From the NCBI GenBank assembly GCA_037102815.1, contig BTPP01000003.1:1116001-1180000 (forward strand): 64,000 nt of DNA, read 5' to 3'. A program made the translations under genes and the position numbers. Source of the stretch: Neurospora intermedia. Lineage: Eukaryota; Ascomycota; Sordariomycetes; Sordariales; Sordariaceae. Under the pieces are notes generated by a model, which was not told the origin of the DNA, did not search any database, and was given only the letters and a program-made list of their open reading frames with translations. Positions 1 to 11,346 of this stretch are shown here, one piece after another (the first letter of the stretch is position 1; every line of letters starts with the position of its first letter).

Positions 1-908
1 TATTTAATTTATTTTAACTAGTTAATTGAATTTGTAATTGTACGGTAGTACCCTTAGGAAAGGGGAGGCATTGTGGAAGGCGCGCTTCGGCGTACGGACC
101 AGCTCCTATAATATTTAGTTAGGAGTTACGGTTATAAACCGTTAGCTAGTACGTTAGACCAATCACAACCTTTATTCGTACCCCAAAAGAACCGTGAGCA
201 GCAGTGCAACGCGCATTGCAAATGGCCCCATATTGCTCTCCATGTCCAGAAATGAACCTCCAATACCACACGGCAGGTGTCATGTGTGTATAGGTAGTGT
301 AGTGTACCAAGGCCGCTGGATGCCGACCTTGATCTTCAGTTTTGACAAGTCTGGGGAATCCGAACAGCCGGGGCTCGATTGGCGGTCATTAAACCGCACT
401 GATCGACGGCTGGGAAGGGGGAACTGGCCGCACCGTTTGTGATCGCGCTTCCATGTCACCTCGGACCAAACCTACCGTGTGCGAAGTGGGTTTAACAATG
501 TTGATACCAACAAGGAATCTATCACATATCACATAAAACATTGAAATTTTACGTACCTCTTGAATGATCGGTGAAAGCTTCATGGCGATTCGCTAGTCCA
601 CTGTGAATATGAAGTGCCCGTGGTGTTAGGACTGAGATGAGCGCATTCAGGTGGGACAGCTTGTTGAGGGTTAGGGTCGAAGATGCGCCGGAAATTTTAG
701 TGGAGCTCCCGCAACAGCAACGGCGCCAACATTGTAAACTTCCCTGTGATTGCATCACCTGCTACCTTCACAACAACAAGCAAAACACCGAGCCCGCACA
801 TCAAACGGCCCATTAGCAACCACAAGCCGGATTCAAATCACCTGACTGCACTCGCCTTCAAGTGTTCAGAAGATTTAGCAAGCGACCAAACACCGAAAGT
901 TTAGCACT
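1..908. other. Left-edge intergenic DNA with a TA-rich, RIP-like tract at 1-175
   Basis: The first 175 bases are rich in TpA, keep their CpG and are poor in CpA/TpG, unlike the DNA to the right. This is the pattern expected of a RIP-mutated repeat, so this is probably the end of a decayed transposon lying mostly outside the window. Bases 176-908 are ordinary mid-GC upstream DNA of prp4; I see no convincing gene in them. Confidence 0.45.
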
Positions 909-2635
909 ATGCATCCGGCGCGTAGAGCCTACGTGGAGGAGGCCGAGCCTGAGGTAAGACCATGCTCTATATGCGCCCCTCGCAACATTGAAGGCACCTG
1001 CTCAACATTGCAAACAGAGCCCGGACTGACCCCCCCTGAAGCAGGATCGTGGAGGTATGGATCTAGACTCCGTCCGTAAGTCCTCAAAACACTTCTTGTA
1101 TGGCTTCCAACCCATGACTGATTTGCGTGTTAGCCCTCGATCGCGACTACGACATCCCCGGTGCTGGGGCTGGTATTGCCCCAGAGAAGGCCTCCGTTCT
1201 TCTTTCACAGTTCGAACGAAAACGATTAGCGGCCTCGATTGCTGTTCCTACCGACGATGGCCGGGTACGAGCCAAATTGCGAGAGATGGGCGAGCCTGTC
1301 ACCCTCTTCGGCGAGGGTCCGGCAGACAGACGCGACAGATTACGAGAACTCATGACACAACAAGCCGAGAAGGGAGGCCAGGAAAGTGCCGATGTGGAGA
1401 TGCGGGACGCCGAAAACGAGGAAGATGAAGCCGGCGACCAAGAGGAGGAATTTTACACTACTGGAAGCCCGGAACTGCTCCAGGCCCGCATCGACATCGC
1501 TCACTACTCAATCCCGAGAGCCAAGAAGCGCATCGAGTTCCAGAAAAAGGAGTCCACCATCCCACTGCGGACACATGTCAAACACCGAAAAGAGATCAAG
1601 GAGAAGCTTCAAGGATTTGAATTGCAAGGCAGTCAAACGGCAGGAGAGCGGCACATTAGCATGACAAGGATCTCGCCTGATGGAAACATGGTCGCGACTG
1701 GCAATTGGGGCGGACAGGTTAAACTCATCGAAATCCCAACCCTTGAGCCAAGGAAGACTTTGAGGGGCCACACCAACAAAGTCAGCGGCCTATGCTGGAT
1801 GCCTGGAGCTACACTGCCCGAGCGCAATGTTTCTCCCGACACAGTCAATCTCGCTTCTGGAGGAGCGGAAGGCCAGATCCATCTCTGGTCTTTGAACCAA
1901 GACACGCCTTTGAGAACTCTCTCAGGACACTCGCAACGAGTATGTCGTGTAGAGTTCCATCCATCGGGCAAGTATCTGGCTTCTGCCTCAGAAGACACCT
2001 CATGGAGGATGTGGGATGTTGAAACCGGCACCGAGCTCCTGCTCCAGGAAGGTCACTCTCGCGGTGTCTACGCTGTCAGTTATAACAGTGACGGATCGCT
2101 ACTCGCTAGCGCGGGGTTGGACAGTATCGGAAGAATCTGGGATCTGCGGACAGGACGGACTGCCATGATTCTAGATGGGCATCAGGACGGCCATATCAAG
2201 CCTATTTATGGTTTGGACTGGGGCTCGGACGGTTACAGGGTGCTCACGGCGTCTGCTGATGGTTGGATTAAATGCTGGGACGTTAGAAAAGTGGAAAGAA
2301 TTGGAGGCATTGGTGCCCATACAAGTGCAGTGGCCGACGTGCGGTGGTTTAAGGGGTTGGATGACCCGTTGGAAGGGGTGCCTCCTGGCGAAGATGAAAA
2401 GGGAATGCAAATCCCCAAGAAATCCGGCACCTTTATGGTGTCGGCTGGCTTTGACCACAAGGTGAACATATTTTCCGCTGACGACTGGGCCTTGGTTCAG
2501 TCTCTCAGCGGCCACACAGGGCCTGTTGCGAGTGTTGACGTTAGCCGGGACGGAAAATGGATTGTAAGTGGTGGCCATGACCGGACGGTCAAACTTTGGG
2601 GAAGAAACGACTCCAGGAGCTTGTATGATTCCTGA
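909..2635 (+). CDS. prp4: U4/U6 small nuclear ribonucleoprotein Prp4 (WD40 splicing factor)
   Basis: Predicted exons are 909-953, 1045-1075 and 1134-2635, giving 525 residues. Both introns have GT donors, AG acceptors and CTGAC/TGAC-like branch sites, and the phases agree only with this set. The N-terminal third carries the PRP4/SFM signature (VRAKLRELGEP-like stretch, then [16 protein letters not shown]) just after the segment [13 protein letters not shown]. The C-terminal part is a WD40 propeller with repeated GH...D...W(D) blocks (for example [20 protein letters not shown]). In the family this protein sits in the U4/U6.U5 tri-snRNP and is needed for spliceosome assembly in the nucleus. The start at 909 gives the expected short basic/acidic leader. 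No damage is seen. The identification is firm; the 31-nt exon 2 is inferred from phase. Confidence 0.93.
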
Positions 2636-3364
2636 GCAGATATCAATCATGTACGCGACAAGAATTTTGTCGTTGCCTCTTACATAGGAGCAACACACCA
2701 AGGAGGGCGTTCAGCAAGCGACAGGCCAGGGCTTGGCTTTCCCGCTCGACGAGAGACAGTATCGGCAGATAGATTGCATAGAAGCCGTCTAATTTTGTAG
2801 ATCAACCACCACAACTGGGTGCCCATAACAAGCTGCCTTTGGTACATGCGTCTGAGTTGCCTTGTGGTTGCGTTTCACTGACCCGGTAAGGATAGGGGGG
2901 GTCACCTGACCACGAAAGTGGGCCTGTTGAGATTCCTTCTCCCCTTCTTTTCTGCAGTGACGCGGGCAGGGTTGGGCGGGACACCTGCCGCTCGCGTTGG
3001 TTGGCGCTGGTAAAGTCACCCTGGCACCCTGGGAAATGGTGACGCACGGTCCATCGTGCGAAGCTTGGCTTTCTGATAAAGGGCGATAAAACAATGGCAG
3101 CAGACGCCATCACCGGGAACTTGTAGAGTTGGTCCGTTTTCGAACTTTTGACTTGTTCGTTTCTCGCATTTCTGCATCTTCAAGTGGTTTTATCCCCAGC
3201 CGGTATTCATCGCGAGAGACGTCATTCACAACACCCTCAACTCACAGCATCCGGGCATCTCAAGTCCCCATGCGCATCAACCCGCTCAAAGCTGTCTGAA
3301 GGGCGACACGGGGAGGATTCGCTTATTTGGGAACCAGCCAGAACGTCAACCACCACATTGCATC
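2636..3364. other. Intergenic: prp4 3' end and cyclin promoter
   Basis: About 730 bases between co-directional genes, holding the prp4 3' UTR and the presumed promoter and leader of the cyclin gene. Short frames are present on both strands, but none has family similarity I recognise. No repeat or RNA gene seen. Confidence 0.6.
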
Positions 3365-5136
3365 ATGTCATATCGTCCTCCGCGGGAGGGCTACCAGCCA
3401 CCATCGCTCGGGCTCCCCGCAAAGCCTCCGCCGCCGGTTGACAGTCGTTTGTCAAAATCGCCGGTGAGAAGACGCGATGTGCCCCCTGCCGTGCCATCGC
3501 CACCTTCACATTCGACCCGGACGTCACCTCCCCGGCCACACTCGACTAAGAGCGTAGCGTCACCGGCAACAGTACGCCCACCGTCGAGCCCCCAAAGACT
3601 ACCGGTCGCGCGTCCCGATCAGTGGTACTTCACGCCCGACGAAGTAGCGAGCACACCCAGCATCATAGATGGACTCTCTGTGTCAGAAGAGCGCCTACGA
3701 AGGGCCAAAGGCGTCAACTTTATCTTTCAGGCTGGCATCATGCTTGACCTCCCGCAAATCACATTGTGGGTTGCCGGCGTGTTCTTCCACCGCTTCTACA
3801 TGCGAAGAAGCATGGTGGAAGAGAAGGGTGGCATTCATCACTACGTATGTCTTTCCCATGTCCTCTAACCAATTTTCATGGCGCGCGTGTTGGAAGTCGT
3901 GTTCAGCAACCCCGATGTGGTCATTCAGTTTTGAGGATGCGCAACATCAACTAACCCATTTCATATATGCAGAATATCGCTGCTACAGCGCTCTTTCTCG
4001 CGAATAAGACAGAAGAAAACTGCCGTAAAACAAAAGATTTGATCATTGCGGTCGCAAAAGTCGCACAGAAAAATACGAAGCTAATCATCGACGAACAAAG
4101 TAAGGAATATTGGCGGTGGCGCGACAGTATTCTTAATTACGAGGAGGTGATGCTGGAGCAGTTGACATTTGATCTCATGGTCGGAATTCCATACCACCCA
4201 CTATACGAGTTTCTTAACATGCTAGAGCAGGACATTCCTCTGCAGCAACAAGAAAGCAGTCAACCGCAGCAAGATCTCTCCAAGCAGAAGCAGCATCTGG
4301 TTCGCAACAAGGCCTTCCGTAACGCCGCTTGGACTTATTGCAACGACTTGTGCCTCACAGTCCTGCCCTTGCTACTCAATGCGCGCGACATCGCCATCAG
4401 TGCCATCTTTTTCGCCGCTTCCATCCTCAAGGAGAAAGTAGACGATGTCGACGGCGAGGCATGGTGGAAATACCTTAAGGGGGACGAGGGCAAGGTGTGC
4501 ATGGCTATGGATGTCATTACCGAGTTCTATAAGGAGAACCCATTGAGGAAACAGGATAACAGGATGTCTCCGTCTCCCACGTTCAACCTCGAGAGCACTA
4601 GGCGTAGACTTGGAACGGCATCTAGTCAGCAGGAGGGCGATGGCACTCCGATGGAGACAGACCGCAGTACACAGAGCCCTAGAAGCTCCAGTGGCCGCCA
4701 CCGTGATAACGGCAACACCAATGGCACACTGGAGGAGTTTGAGGAGAGGTCGCAGCCACAACATATCAAGCAGGAAGGCGGGATATCGGCTTCGGAGGCC
4801 CAGAACGGTTCAGCGACGAAGGGCTCTTCAGAGGCAAAGTCAGCTTCCGTTATCAAGAGCGAACCGGACAGCGCTACTTCGGGACTTGATGCAAGGACGG
4901 AGCAGGCGCCGGTGTCGTCCATTTCACAAAGAGGAGATTCCGACGCGTTACTAAAAGAAGCCGCCAACAATCTGGCAATACATGAACGAAGGCCGAACGA
5001 CAGCAGACTACAGTCGCCCCCCGGCGCGAAGCGTAAGAGCTCCGTGTCCGATCCGGCGGTGGAAGGCGAACCGGAGAATAAGCGGGCGCGGACGGTTACG
5101 AGCGATGAGGATGAAGGAGAAATCAACGGGAATTAG
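3365..5136 (+). CDS. pch1: Cyclin K/T-type regulatory cyclin (Pch1-like, partner of Cdk9)
   Basis: Two exons, 3365-3844 and 3973-5136 (intron 128 nt, phase 0, ends ATGCAG), encode 547 residues. Residues 1-85 are a proline/serine-rich leader. The cyclin box begins at WYFTPDEVASTPSI and runs through FIFQAGIMLDLPQITLWVAG, FFHRFYMRRSM, NIAATALFLANKTEENCRKT and DEQSKEYWRWRDSIL, all hallmarks of the cyclin K/T/Pch1 group. A second, weaker cyclin fold follows, and then an acidic Ser/Gln-rich tail ending in KRARTVTSDEDEGEINGN. The family pairs with Cdk9/Bur1-type kinases to phosphorylate the RNA polymerase II CTD and elongation factors in the nucleus. Ctk2, Ssn8 and cyclin L are less likely because the KEYWRWRDSIL block is typical of cyclin K. 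The gene looks intact. Confidence 0.88.
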
Positions 5137-5814
5137 CGTTGCAGATTGGGAATCTTCTGCCCGCCTCCGCCAGATCTTGCAGTTGCTGCTCCAAATTCGG
5201 GTTTATTACTTTGGCTTATAGGGTAGTCGGCGGTTTCAGGCGTCAGCGGTGGGGGGCTACAGGAGGCGCTCTTGAAATTACATGGAATGAATTGGTTGGC
5301 GAGCATGGAAAATGCATTGGGTATTCTTTGGTCAAACTTCCCCTGGCTCGTGGGTGTAACGGGGGTCGTTTGATCAAGCAGTATGGCGACAGATCAGGAC
5401 GGTGTTAAGTTGTATGATATCCTGTAAATTATATACACAGTACACCCCTGCCGGCTTTAAACTTATTAGTGTGGTACCACCACTTTACATTCAGTATTCA
5501 AGGATTCAGAAGTGGTCAAACTCGCCCATCTTTGTACGCAAATTAGAGTTCTTGCCACTTGCAAATCACCGTGCGAACAAGTTTAATGCCGGCAAAGGTG
5601 AGAGAGGTAGGTTTTATCACCTCCATATCAGGCTACAAGCAGATGGGGGCCTCGTTTGAGCCCATCGGTGATTATGAAGCTATGGATCAACAGGACTTCA
5701 CACATTAACCATGTCTCAATCCCCATCAATGCCTTGTTCTATCCAGGGATTGCCATCTTCCAAAACATAAACAACTGAAACTCCTTCAAAGCCAACCTTG
5801 CTCGTTGACACAAC
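5137..5814. other. Tail-to-tail intergenic region between cyclin and dus4
   Basis: About 680 bases shared by the 3' ends of two convergent genes. No coding signal, RNA gene or repeat that I can support. Confidence 0.6.
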
Positions 5815-7359
5815 TCACACCACCCTCCTCAACCCAAACTCATCTCCATACCCCTTCTCCCTCGCCTTCTCATCCAAGAAATCCACCAAGTCAACCATAT
5901 TCGTGCAACTCAGCATGGCGTTGCGCTCCGGCTTGCTTAACAGGGCATTCTTGTTCGGTCCCATGCCCGGCGCACACATCTCGCTAAGGTGGTGCTGCAC
6001 AAGCTTGAAGGGCAGCGGCGCCCGTGCCAGGTGGCTCATGAACGTCTCCACGGCCTCCCATGGGCATGCGTCGTAGCCGGCGTAGAGGGCCGGGTTGGCG
6101 AGGATGGCGCGGGCGGACATTAGCCCGGAGAGTTTGGGGAGGTTAAGCAGAGGGGATTGTGGTGTTTTCTTTTTCTCGATATTATCGGTGGTGATGGACT
6201 TGCTGGTGAGGGTGGGTGTGTTGGCTGGGTCTAGCAAAGGGGAGGTGAAGGGGAGAGAGTTGAGGGTGAAGACGTCGCCTGAGAGGAGAATGGGGACTTT
6301 GTCACCGAAGGTGGTGGTGAGGATCTCGAGCGCTTCGACGTTGATGGGTGTACTGGACGGGGTCTGGCGAGTGCGAGGGTGAATAGTAAGCCAGTCGATG
6401 TGACGGTCTTGCGAGGGGCCGAGAACGGTGGTGATGAAGTCCATCGTTTTTCTGTTGCATGGGGGTCTACTAGTTAGTTGCCGATTCCTGCCACCTATCC
6501 CCGAGACTACTTATAAGTATGCACCGTGTGACACTTACCTCAAGTCTTTGTGAACACGGATCTTGACGCTGACGCTCCTTCCCTTGGGGTTATCGACATC
6601 CCTCTCCTTCCCAACACCCCATCCATCTCGTCTCAGATACTCTCGAGTCTCAATGACCATGTCCCGCACCAGTTCTCGCTTTTCCATCAGCGCGGCACCA
6701 AGTGTCTCAGCGCACGCCCATGACTGAGGGCATCCGCAGTTCAGATCCACGCCGCCGGCGTAAGGAGCTACGAGGGTAGACGCTCGGGCTAACTCTTGGG
6801 GATCGTTGGCACCAAATTGTACCACTGTTGGAGGTTGCGGTCCGTTTGTGGAGATAGTGAGATCACTATCTCTGGCAAATCGGTTCCTGTTGAACTCTTT
6901 GGCCAGAATCATGGGCGTCCAGCAAAGATCTGTGCCATAGTCATGTACGGTTTGACGGAAGGCAAGCTGTTCAGCTTGTCAGATTATTGTGATATTCGTG
7001 ATGGGAACTCGGGAAAAGGGTGTTGGTAGAGGAGCAGGAGGCCACTTGCCTTGCCATACCTCACCATAGGCGCCAAAGTGTAAAGAAATCTTTTTTCACT
7101 CTTTGCAATGTCAAAGAGCTTGAGCGGACTTTCTCAAGGCGGGAACAAGTCAGTCAAATGCATTTCGTCCCTGTATGGTAGTGTGGTCTATGTACAAAGC
7201 ACAGGCAGTAATCGGCCAGGCTGATATATATAGTCTCCTCAGCTAGAGCACAGGGAAGAGGAATTTTAGGTCGTAGCACTTGTTGCAGGAATAATAGAGA
7301 AGGGTCGGTAGGCCTTACTGAACAATATCCTGGTTAAAACTTTCCGAGGTGGCCTCCAT
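5815..7359 (-). CDS. dus4: tRNA-dihydrouridine(20a/20b) synthase Dus4
   Basis: Four exons on the minus strand, 7359-7319, 7128-7050, 6966-6539 and 6451-5815, give 394 residues with consistent phases. The enzyme is FMN-dependent and reduces uridines in the tRNA D-loop. Visible family motifs are FLYTLAPMVRYGK (FMN-site TIM-barrel start), YGTDLCWTPMILAKEFNR, VQFGANDP, VDLNCGCPQSWA (with the catalytic-cysteine region), KIRVHKDLRKT, WLTIHPRTR, LLSGDV and LMSARAILANPALYAGY. The motif order and the LNCGCPQ form fit the Dus4 subgroup better than Dus1-3. Intron 2 uses a GC donor (AAG|GCAAGT). Intron 1's acceptor (GAAAG|TCC) was chosen because the nearer AG at TTGAG breaks the frame. The gene is divergent from ade2. 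Confidence 0.9.
6967..7049 (-). other. GC-AG intron in dus4
   Basis: The splice junction needed to join VRYGK to LAFRQTVHDYG reads AAG|GCAAGT at the donor and AACAG|CTT at the acceptor. No GT donor nearby preserves the frame. The exon side (AAG) and the AAGT after GC match the strengthened consensus typical of GC-AG introns spliced by the major spliceosome. Confidence 0.85.
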
Positions 7360-8016
7360 CTTGATGACAGTCCCAAGCTCTTGATATCAAGTGGAAGGAT
7401 AGAGTGAGAGTGGGCGACTTCCGTGGATGCGCCGGAGGGTCTGTTGAAGAGGTGCAGTTCAGTTGCAAGTGAAGGTGTTTGGGCGATCAGCACCCGCTTT
7501 TTTTTTTGGTTTTTTTTTTTCTCCTAGTGGGGGTTTGAGGCTTTGATAGCCGCTACGGCAGTTGACTCGATTGACGTTCACAAGGCCACGATTTACGAAT
7601 CCCGAAATCTAGATAACTTGGCGATCCAAGATCGCTGGATGTGACGTCTTGCGAGGCACCCAACGGTAGTGATTTTCTTTGGGCCAACGAACTTAAACAC
7701 CTGATTACCGGGAGAAAATATCGAAGAGCCACACGTCGGAATGGATGGAAGTTCATGAAAGTGACCCCTACCCTAACAGTTTCCCGCTATCGGTGCTTCA
7801 TCCCCCACTGATCAGACCCCACTAGCAGCTCCAGTTGCCCCGGTTTCACGGTTTTAACAAGGCGCAAGACCCCCTGTCTTATATGACTCTTGCGCAGCCC
7901 CCAGCGGCCGATCATCGCTTCCTTCCAGGTTTCTTCAGTTTGTTAACTTGCGGCTCATTCTTCAGCTTTTTCCTTAGGTTGAGCAAGAGTCATCTGCTCA
8001 CGCCAAACTCATCCCG
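7360..8016. promoter_or_regulatory. Divergent promoter region of dus4 and ade2
   Basis: About 660 bases lie between two divergently transcribed genes. There is a T-rich tract at 7498-7521 and a TATA-like TTATATG at 7877-7883 in front of ade2. The ATG inside that element opens a short upstream frame that ends at 8020, overlapping the first possible ade2 ATG (8017) as ATGA. Transcription start sites cannot be read from sequence alone. Confidence 0.5.
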
Positions 8017-8043
8017 ATGAGCCTCAGACAAAAATCCGACAAG

Positions 8044-10042
8044 ATGGGAAGCAGCAACCCGGTCATTGGCCTTCTTGGTGGCGGCCAATTGGGTCGTATG
8101 CTCTGTGAGGCCGCAAACCCTCTGGGCATCGACATCGCCATTCTCGACGAGAAGAACTCCCCTGCTAAGCAGGCCCATAACACCAACCGCCATGTCACTG
8201 GCTCTTTCAAGGACCCGGTCAAGATTCGTGAGCTCGCTGCTCGTTCCGACTATCTTTCTGTCGAAATCGAGCATGTCGAAACCGAGGTTCTCGAGGATAT
8301 CGAAAAGAATGGCGTCGAGATCAAGCTCGCCGATGGCTCCGTTGCTATTCACAAGCCGCCTATCCATCCTTCCTGGAGAACCATCCGTCTCATTCAGGAC
8401 AAGTATCTTCAGAAGGAACACTTCCGGACCAGCAAGACCAAAATTCCCATTGCTGATCAGATGGCTATTGAGTCGGGCGAGTCGGCTCTCAAGTCCCTCC
8501 AGGAAGCTGCTGACAAGTTTGGTTTTCCCTTCATGCTCAAGGCCAGGAAGGGAAGCTATGATGGAAGAGGAAACTTCAAGGTCAACAGTGAAGAGGACTT
8601 CGCCTCTGCCATCGAGGCGTTGGGCAAGCTTCCTCTTTACGCGGAAAAATGGGCTCCTTTTGTGAAGGAGCTTGCAGTCATGGTCATTCGTACTGAGGAT
8701 GATGAAGGCAATCTGAGAAAATGCGTCGCCTACCCTGCCGTTGAGACCATCCATGAAGACAGCATCTGCACGAAAGTCTTCATGCCGCCCAGGGGAGTGG
8801 ATGACAATGTCTGTGAGCAGGCTAGGAAGCTGGCCTGTGATGTGATTAGCACCTTGTGGGGAAGGGGCGTCTTTGCCGTTGAAATGTTCCTTCTCGAGGA
8901 CGGTAAGTAGCAGCGGTTGGTCACAATTTTATTGAATACCTACCTCTAGCATGCTAACATATCATTCAGGATCGTTGATGATCAACGAGGTTGCGCCTCG
9001 CCCCCACAACTCGGGCCACTACACCATTGAGGCCGTTCCTTACATGTCCCAATACAAGGCGCAGCTCTATTCCGTCCTTGATTTGCCTATCCCCGACGTG
9101 CTCACCCCCAGAGTCTCGTCTTCTATCATGCTTAACATCTTGGGTGGTGCCGCCCCCAACTCTCATCACAAGCTCGCTCGTCTTGCCAGGACGACGTACG
9201 GAGATGATTTTGATGTCTACCTCCATCTCTACAACAAGGAGTCCAAGCCTACTCGCAAGATCGGCCATATCACTCTGACAGGATTCTCCTCAATCGAGGA
9301 TCTTGAGAAGGCTGCTGAGCCTTTCATCAGCATGGTCGACCAAATCAGAGAGGAGCGTCTTGCTGCTTCTGCTGAGCAACTCCGTCCTCAGGAGGAGGCC
9401 AAGGCTAGTAACAAGACGAACCCCGGAGGAGCTAACCCTGCGGAGGGAAATAACTCGGATCAGCCCTTGGTACTGGTCACGATGGGCTCTGACTCCGACT
9501 TGCCCGTCCTCAAGGCCGGTCTTGATATCCTGAAGGAATTCAAGGTCCCGTATGCGCTCGACATCACCTCTGCCCATCGTACTCCCAAGTACATGATGAA
9601 GGTTGCCGGCGAGGCAGCGAAGAAGGGCATCAAGGTCATTATTGCTGCTGCTGGCGGAGCCGCTCATCTTCCTGGCATGATCTCCTCGGAGACTCCGCTC
9701 CCTGTCATTGGTGTCCCTGTCAAGGCAACACACCTCGACGGACTTGACAGTCTTTTGAGCATCGTGCAGATGCCCGTAAGTTTAAACCCACCCTACCAGC
9801 GATGTTACCGTCCAACTACTAACTGCCAACAGAGGGGCGTTCCCACTGCTACCGTCGGCATCAACAACTCTACCAACGCCGCCCTTCTGGCCATCAGGAT
9901 CTTGGGCTCCTTCATCCCTCAGTACCAGGAGCATATGAGTAAATATCAGCTTCAAATGGAGGAGGCCGTCATTGAGAAGGGTGACAAGTTGCGGACAGGA
10001 GGCGATGTTGCGTATCTTGAGGGCATGAACAAAACCAAGTAA
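8044..10042 (+). CDS. ade2: Phosphoribosylaminoimidazole carboxylase (fused PurK/PurE)
   Basis: Exons 8044-8902, 8970-9775 and 9833-10042 encode 624 residues. The enzyme converts aminoimidazole ribonucleotide (AIR) to carboxy-AIR in purine biosynthesis in the cytosol. The N-terminal ATP-grasp half begins VIGLLGGGQLGRMLCEAA and carries FMLKARKGSYDGRGNF and INEVAPRPHNSGHYTIEA. The C-terminal PurE half has VTMGSDSDLPVLKAG, DITSAHRTP, IAAAGGAAHLPGM and VPTATVGINNSTNAALLA. I chose the ATG at 8044 because it has a better context (AAG before ATGG) and leads directly into the conserved fold; the in-frame ATG at 8017 would add nine residues. The second intron (9776-9832) is 57 nt, a multiple of three, and has no in-frame stop. 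The gene looks intact. Confidence 0.96.
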
Positions 10043-10686
10043 AGAACACGGACAGTGGCCCAAGGGGCAATGGGAATGTGATGCGCAGTTTTCGATGTAG
10101 CTATTATGACGATTCAACTCGCGCGGGGACACACCTGGTATGCACAAATAAAACAAGGACCGGGCTGAGCGAGCTCTGGGGGTTATGGCGTAACACAAGT
10201 AAAAGGAAAAAAGGAATGGTTATACCCGGAAAGTCGAAGAGAAGAAAATGTTAAGAGCACGCTACGTTTATGACTGCTGGAATCTCACCATGACATGTAT
10301 CTGTGCAACTTTCTCACTCGCTAACCAGTCAATTATATTTTGAGGAGTGCTTAGCTCTTGCAACGTCGCAAATAAAGATTTATATGTACGGAATGCGTCG
10401 GGTGTACTGGGTAAGTGAATCATTCCAGGTAAGTATTCCCTGGGTCTTTAGAAGCATCCACAACAGCAATCATCGCGAGTTCGCTGCCAAGACCACCTGT
10501 GGGGCCCGTATATGGACCGTGCACGCGACGGCCGTGGCAGAGTCCCGCAAACGGAAGTCCAGAGCTTCCCCGGGAGAGGTGTCTCCAACTTGCCCTAGCT
10601 TCGAACGTCACCGTCCGGACGACCATCAACCTCACGCAACAAGTTCCGAGACCAGCTCCAATATCCATTGTATACACTCATTCAAA
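10043..10686. other. Intergenic: ade2 3' end and Asterix-gene leader
   Basis: About 640 bases between co-directional genes. It must hold the ade2 terminator and the promoter of the next gene. No gene, repeat or RNA structure recognised. Confidence 0.6.
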
Positions 10687-11346
10687 ATGTCTTCCAAGAA
10701 GGATATGCGTAGGGCAGACCTGAGTAAGTTCCTCATTCCAGTTTCCGCAAGTGCATCTTGTCCGGTGTCAAAGTCGCGAAGCGTCAAGCTGACCCAAGTC
10801 AATGGCATAGTTATCCCCTATCAGGAACCGGCCGCGAAGACCGACGCCCCCGAATTCCAGTCGACTCTCTCATCCACATTGCCCATGGCTGCTATCTTCA
10901 TGCGCAACCGCTACATTGGATGGTAATTGGACCTTTACTTTACGACCTGTTGGGTGTGCGCGCGCAAACCACACTATGCAACTCCAGGCACAGCCATAGG
11001 GAGCTTCGAACAAAGCTATCCGCGATCTATATGGATGTGAAAATTAAATGCAAGGCTTGATGGACAGTTTGCTGATGCGGATCACAATTCAGGGCTGCTG
11101 TCGTCTTTGCCGTCCAGAGCTGGCTCGGCGAGAGCGACGACACCAAGAAGAGCACCAGCACACCCGGATACTTCTCCGTGGGCATGTCGTGTATGTTGAC
11201 CGGGACAAGCAACCCATCTTTGCGAGTTCGCTAACATATACCTAGTGATGTCTCTCGCCGTCACCTACCTCCCGCTCTTCCTGCCTCCGCCACCGGGCAT
11301 GCAACCAGGCAGCGCCACCGACGCCGCTCCTCCCGTCCCTGCCTAA
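10687..11346 (+). CDS. Asterix/WDR83OS-like subunit of the PAT complex (ER membrane-protein chaperone)
   Basis: Four short exons (10687-10723, 10811-10922, 11093-11190, 11246-11346) make a 115-residue protein; phases are consistent throughout. The conserved Asterix core is visible: IVPYQEPA near the N-terminus, MAAIFMRNRYIGW and VVFAVQSWLGESDDTKK, then YFSVGMSLMSLAVTYLPLF and a proline-rich tail. Two to three hydrophobic segments fit an ER membrane protein. In animals the family partners CCDC47 to protect transmembrane segments with exposed polar residues during insertion. The donor at 11191 (GTATGT) is preferred over the overlapping GT at 11189 because it joins MS to LMSLAVTY in frame. Because the exons are 37-112 nt, such genes are easily missed. 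Confidence 0.85.

Noticed and set aside
9776-9832. Treating the second ade2 intron as coding, since it has no stop
   Set aside because: It has a GTAAGT donor, a CTAACTG branch site and a CAACAG acceptor, and splicing joins the conserved PurE block IVQMP-RGVPTATV exactly.
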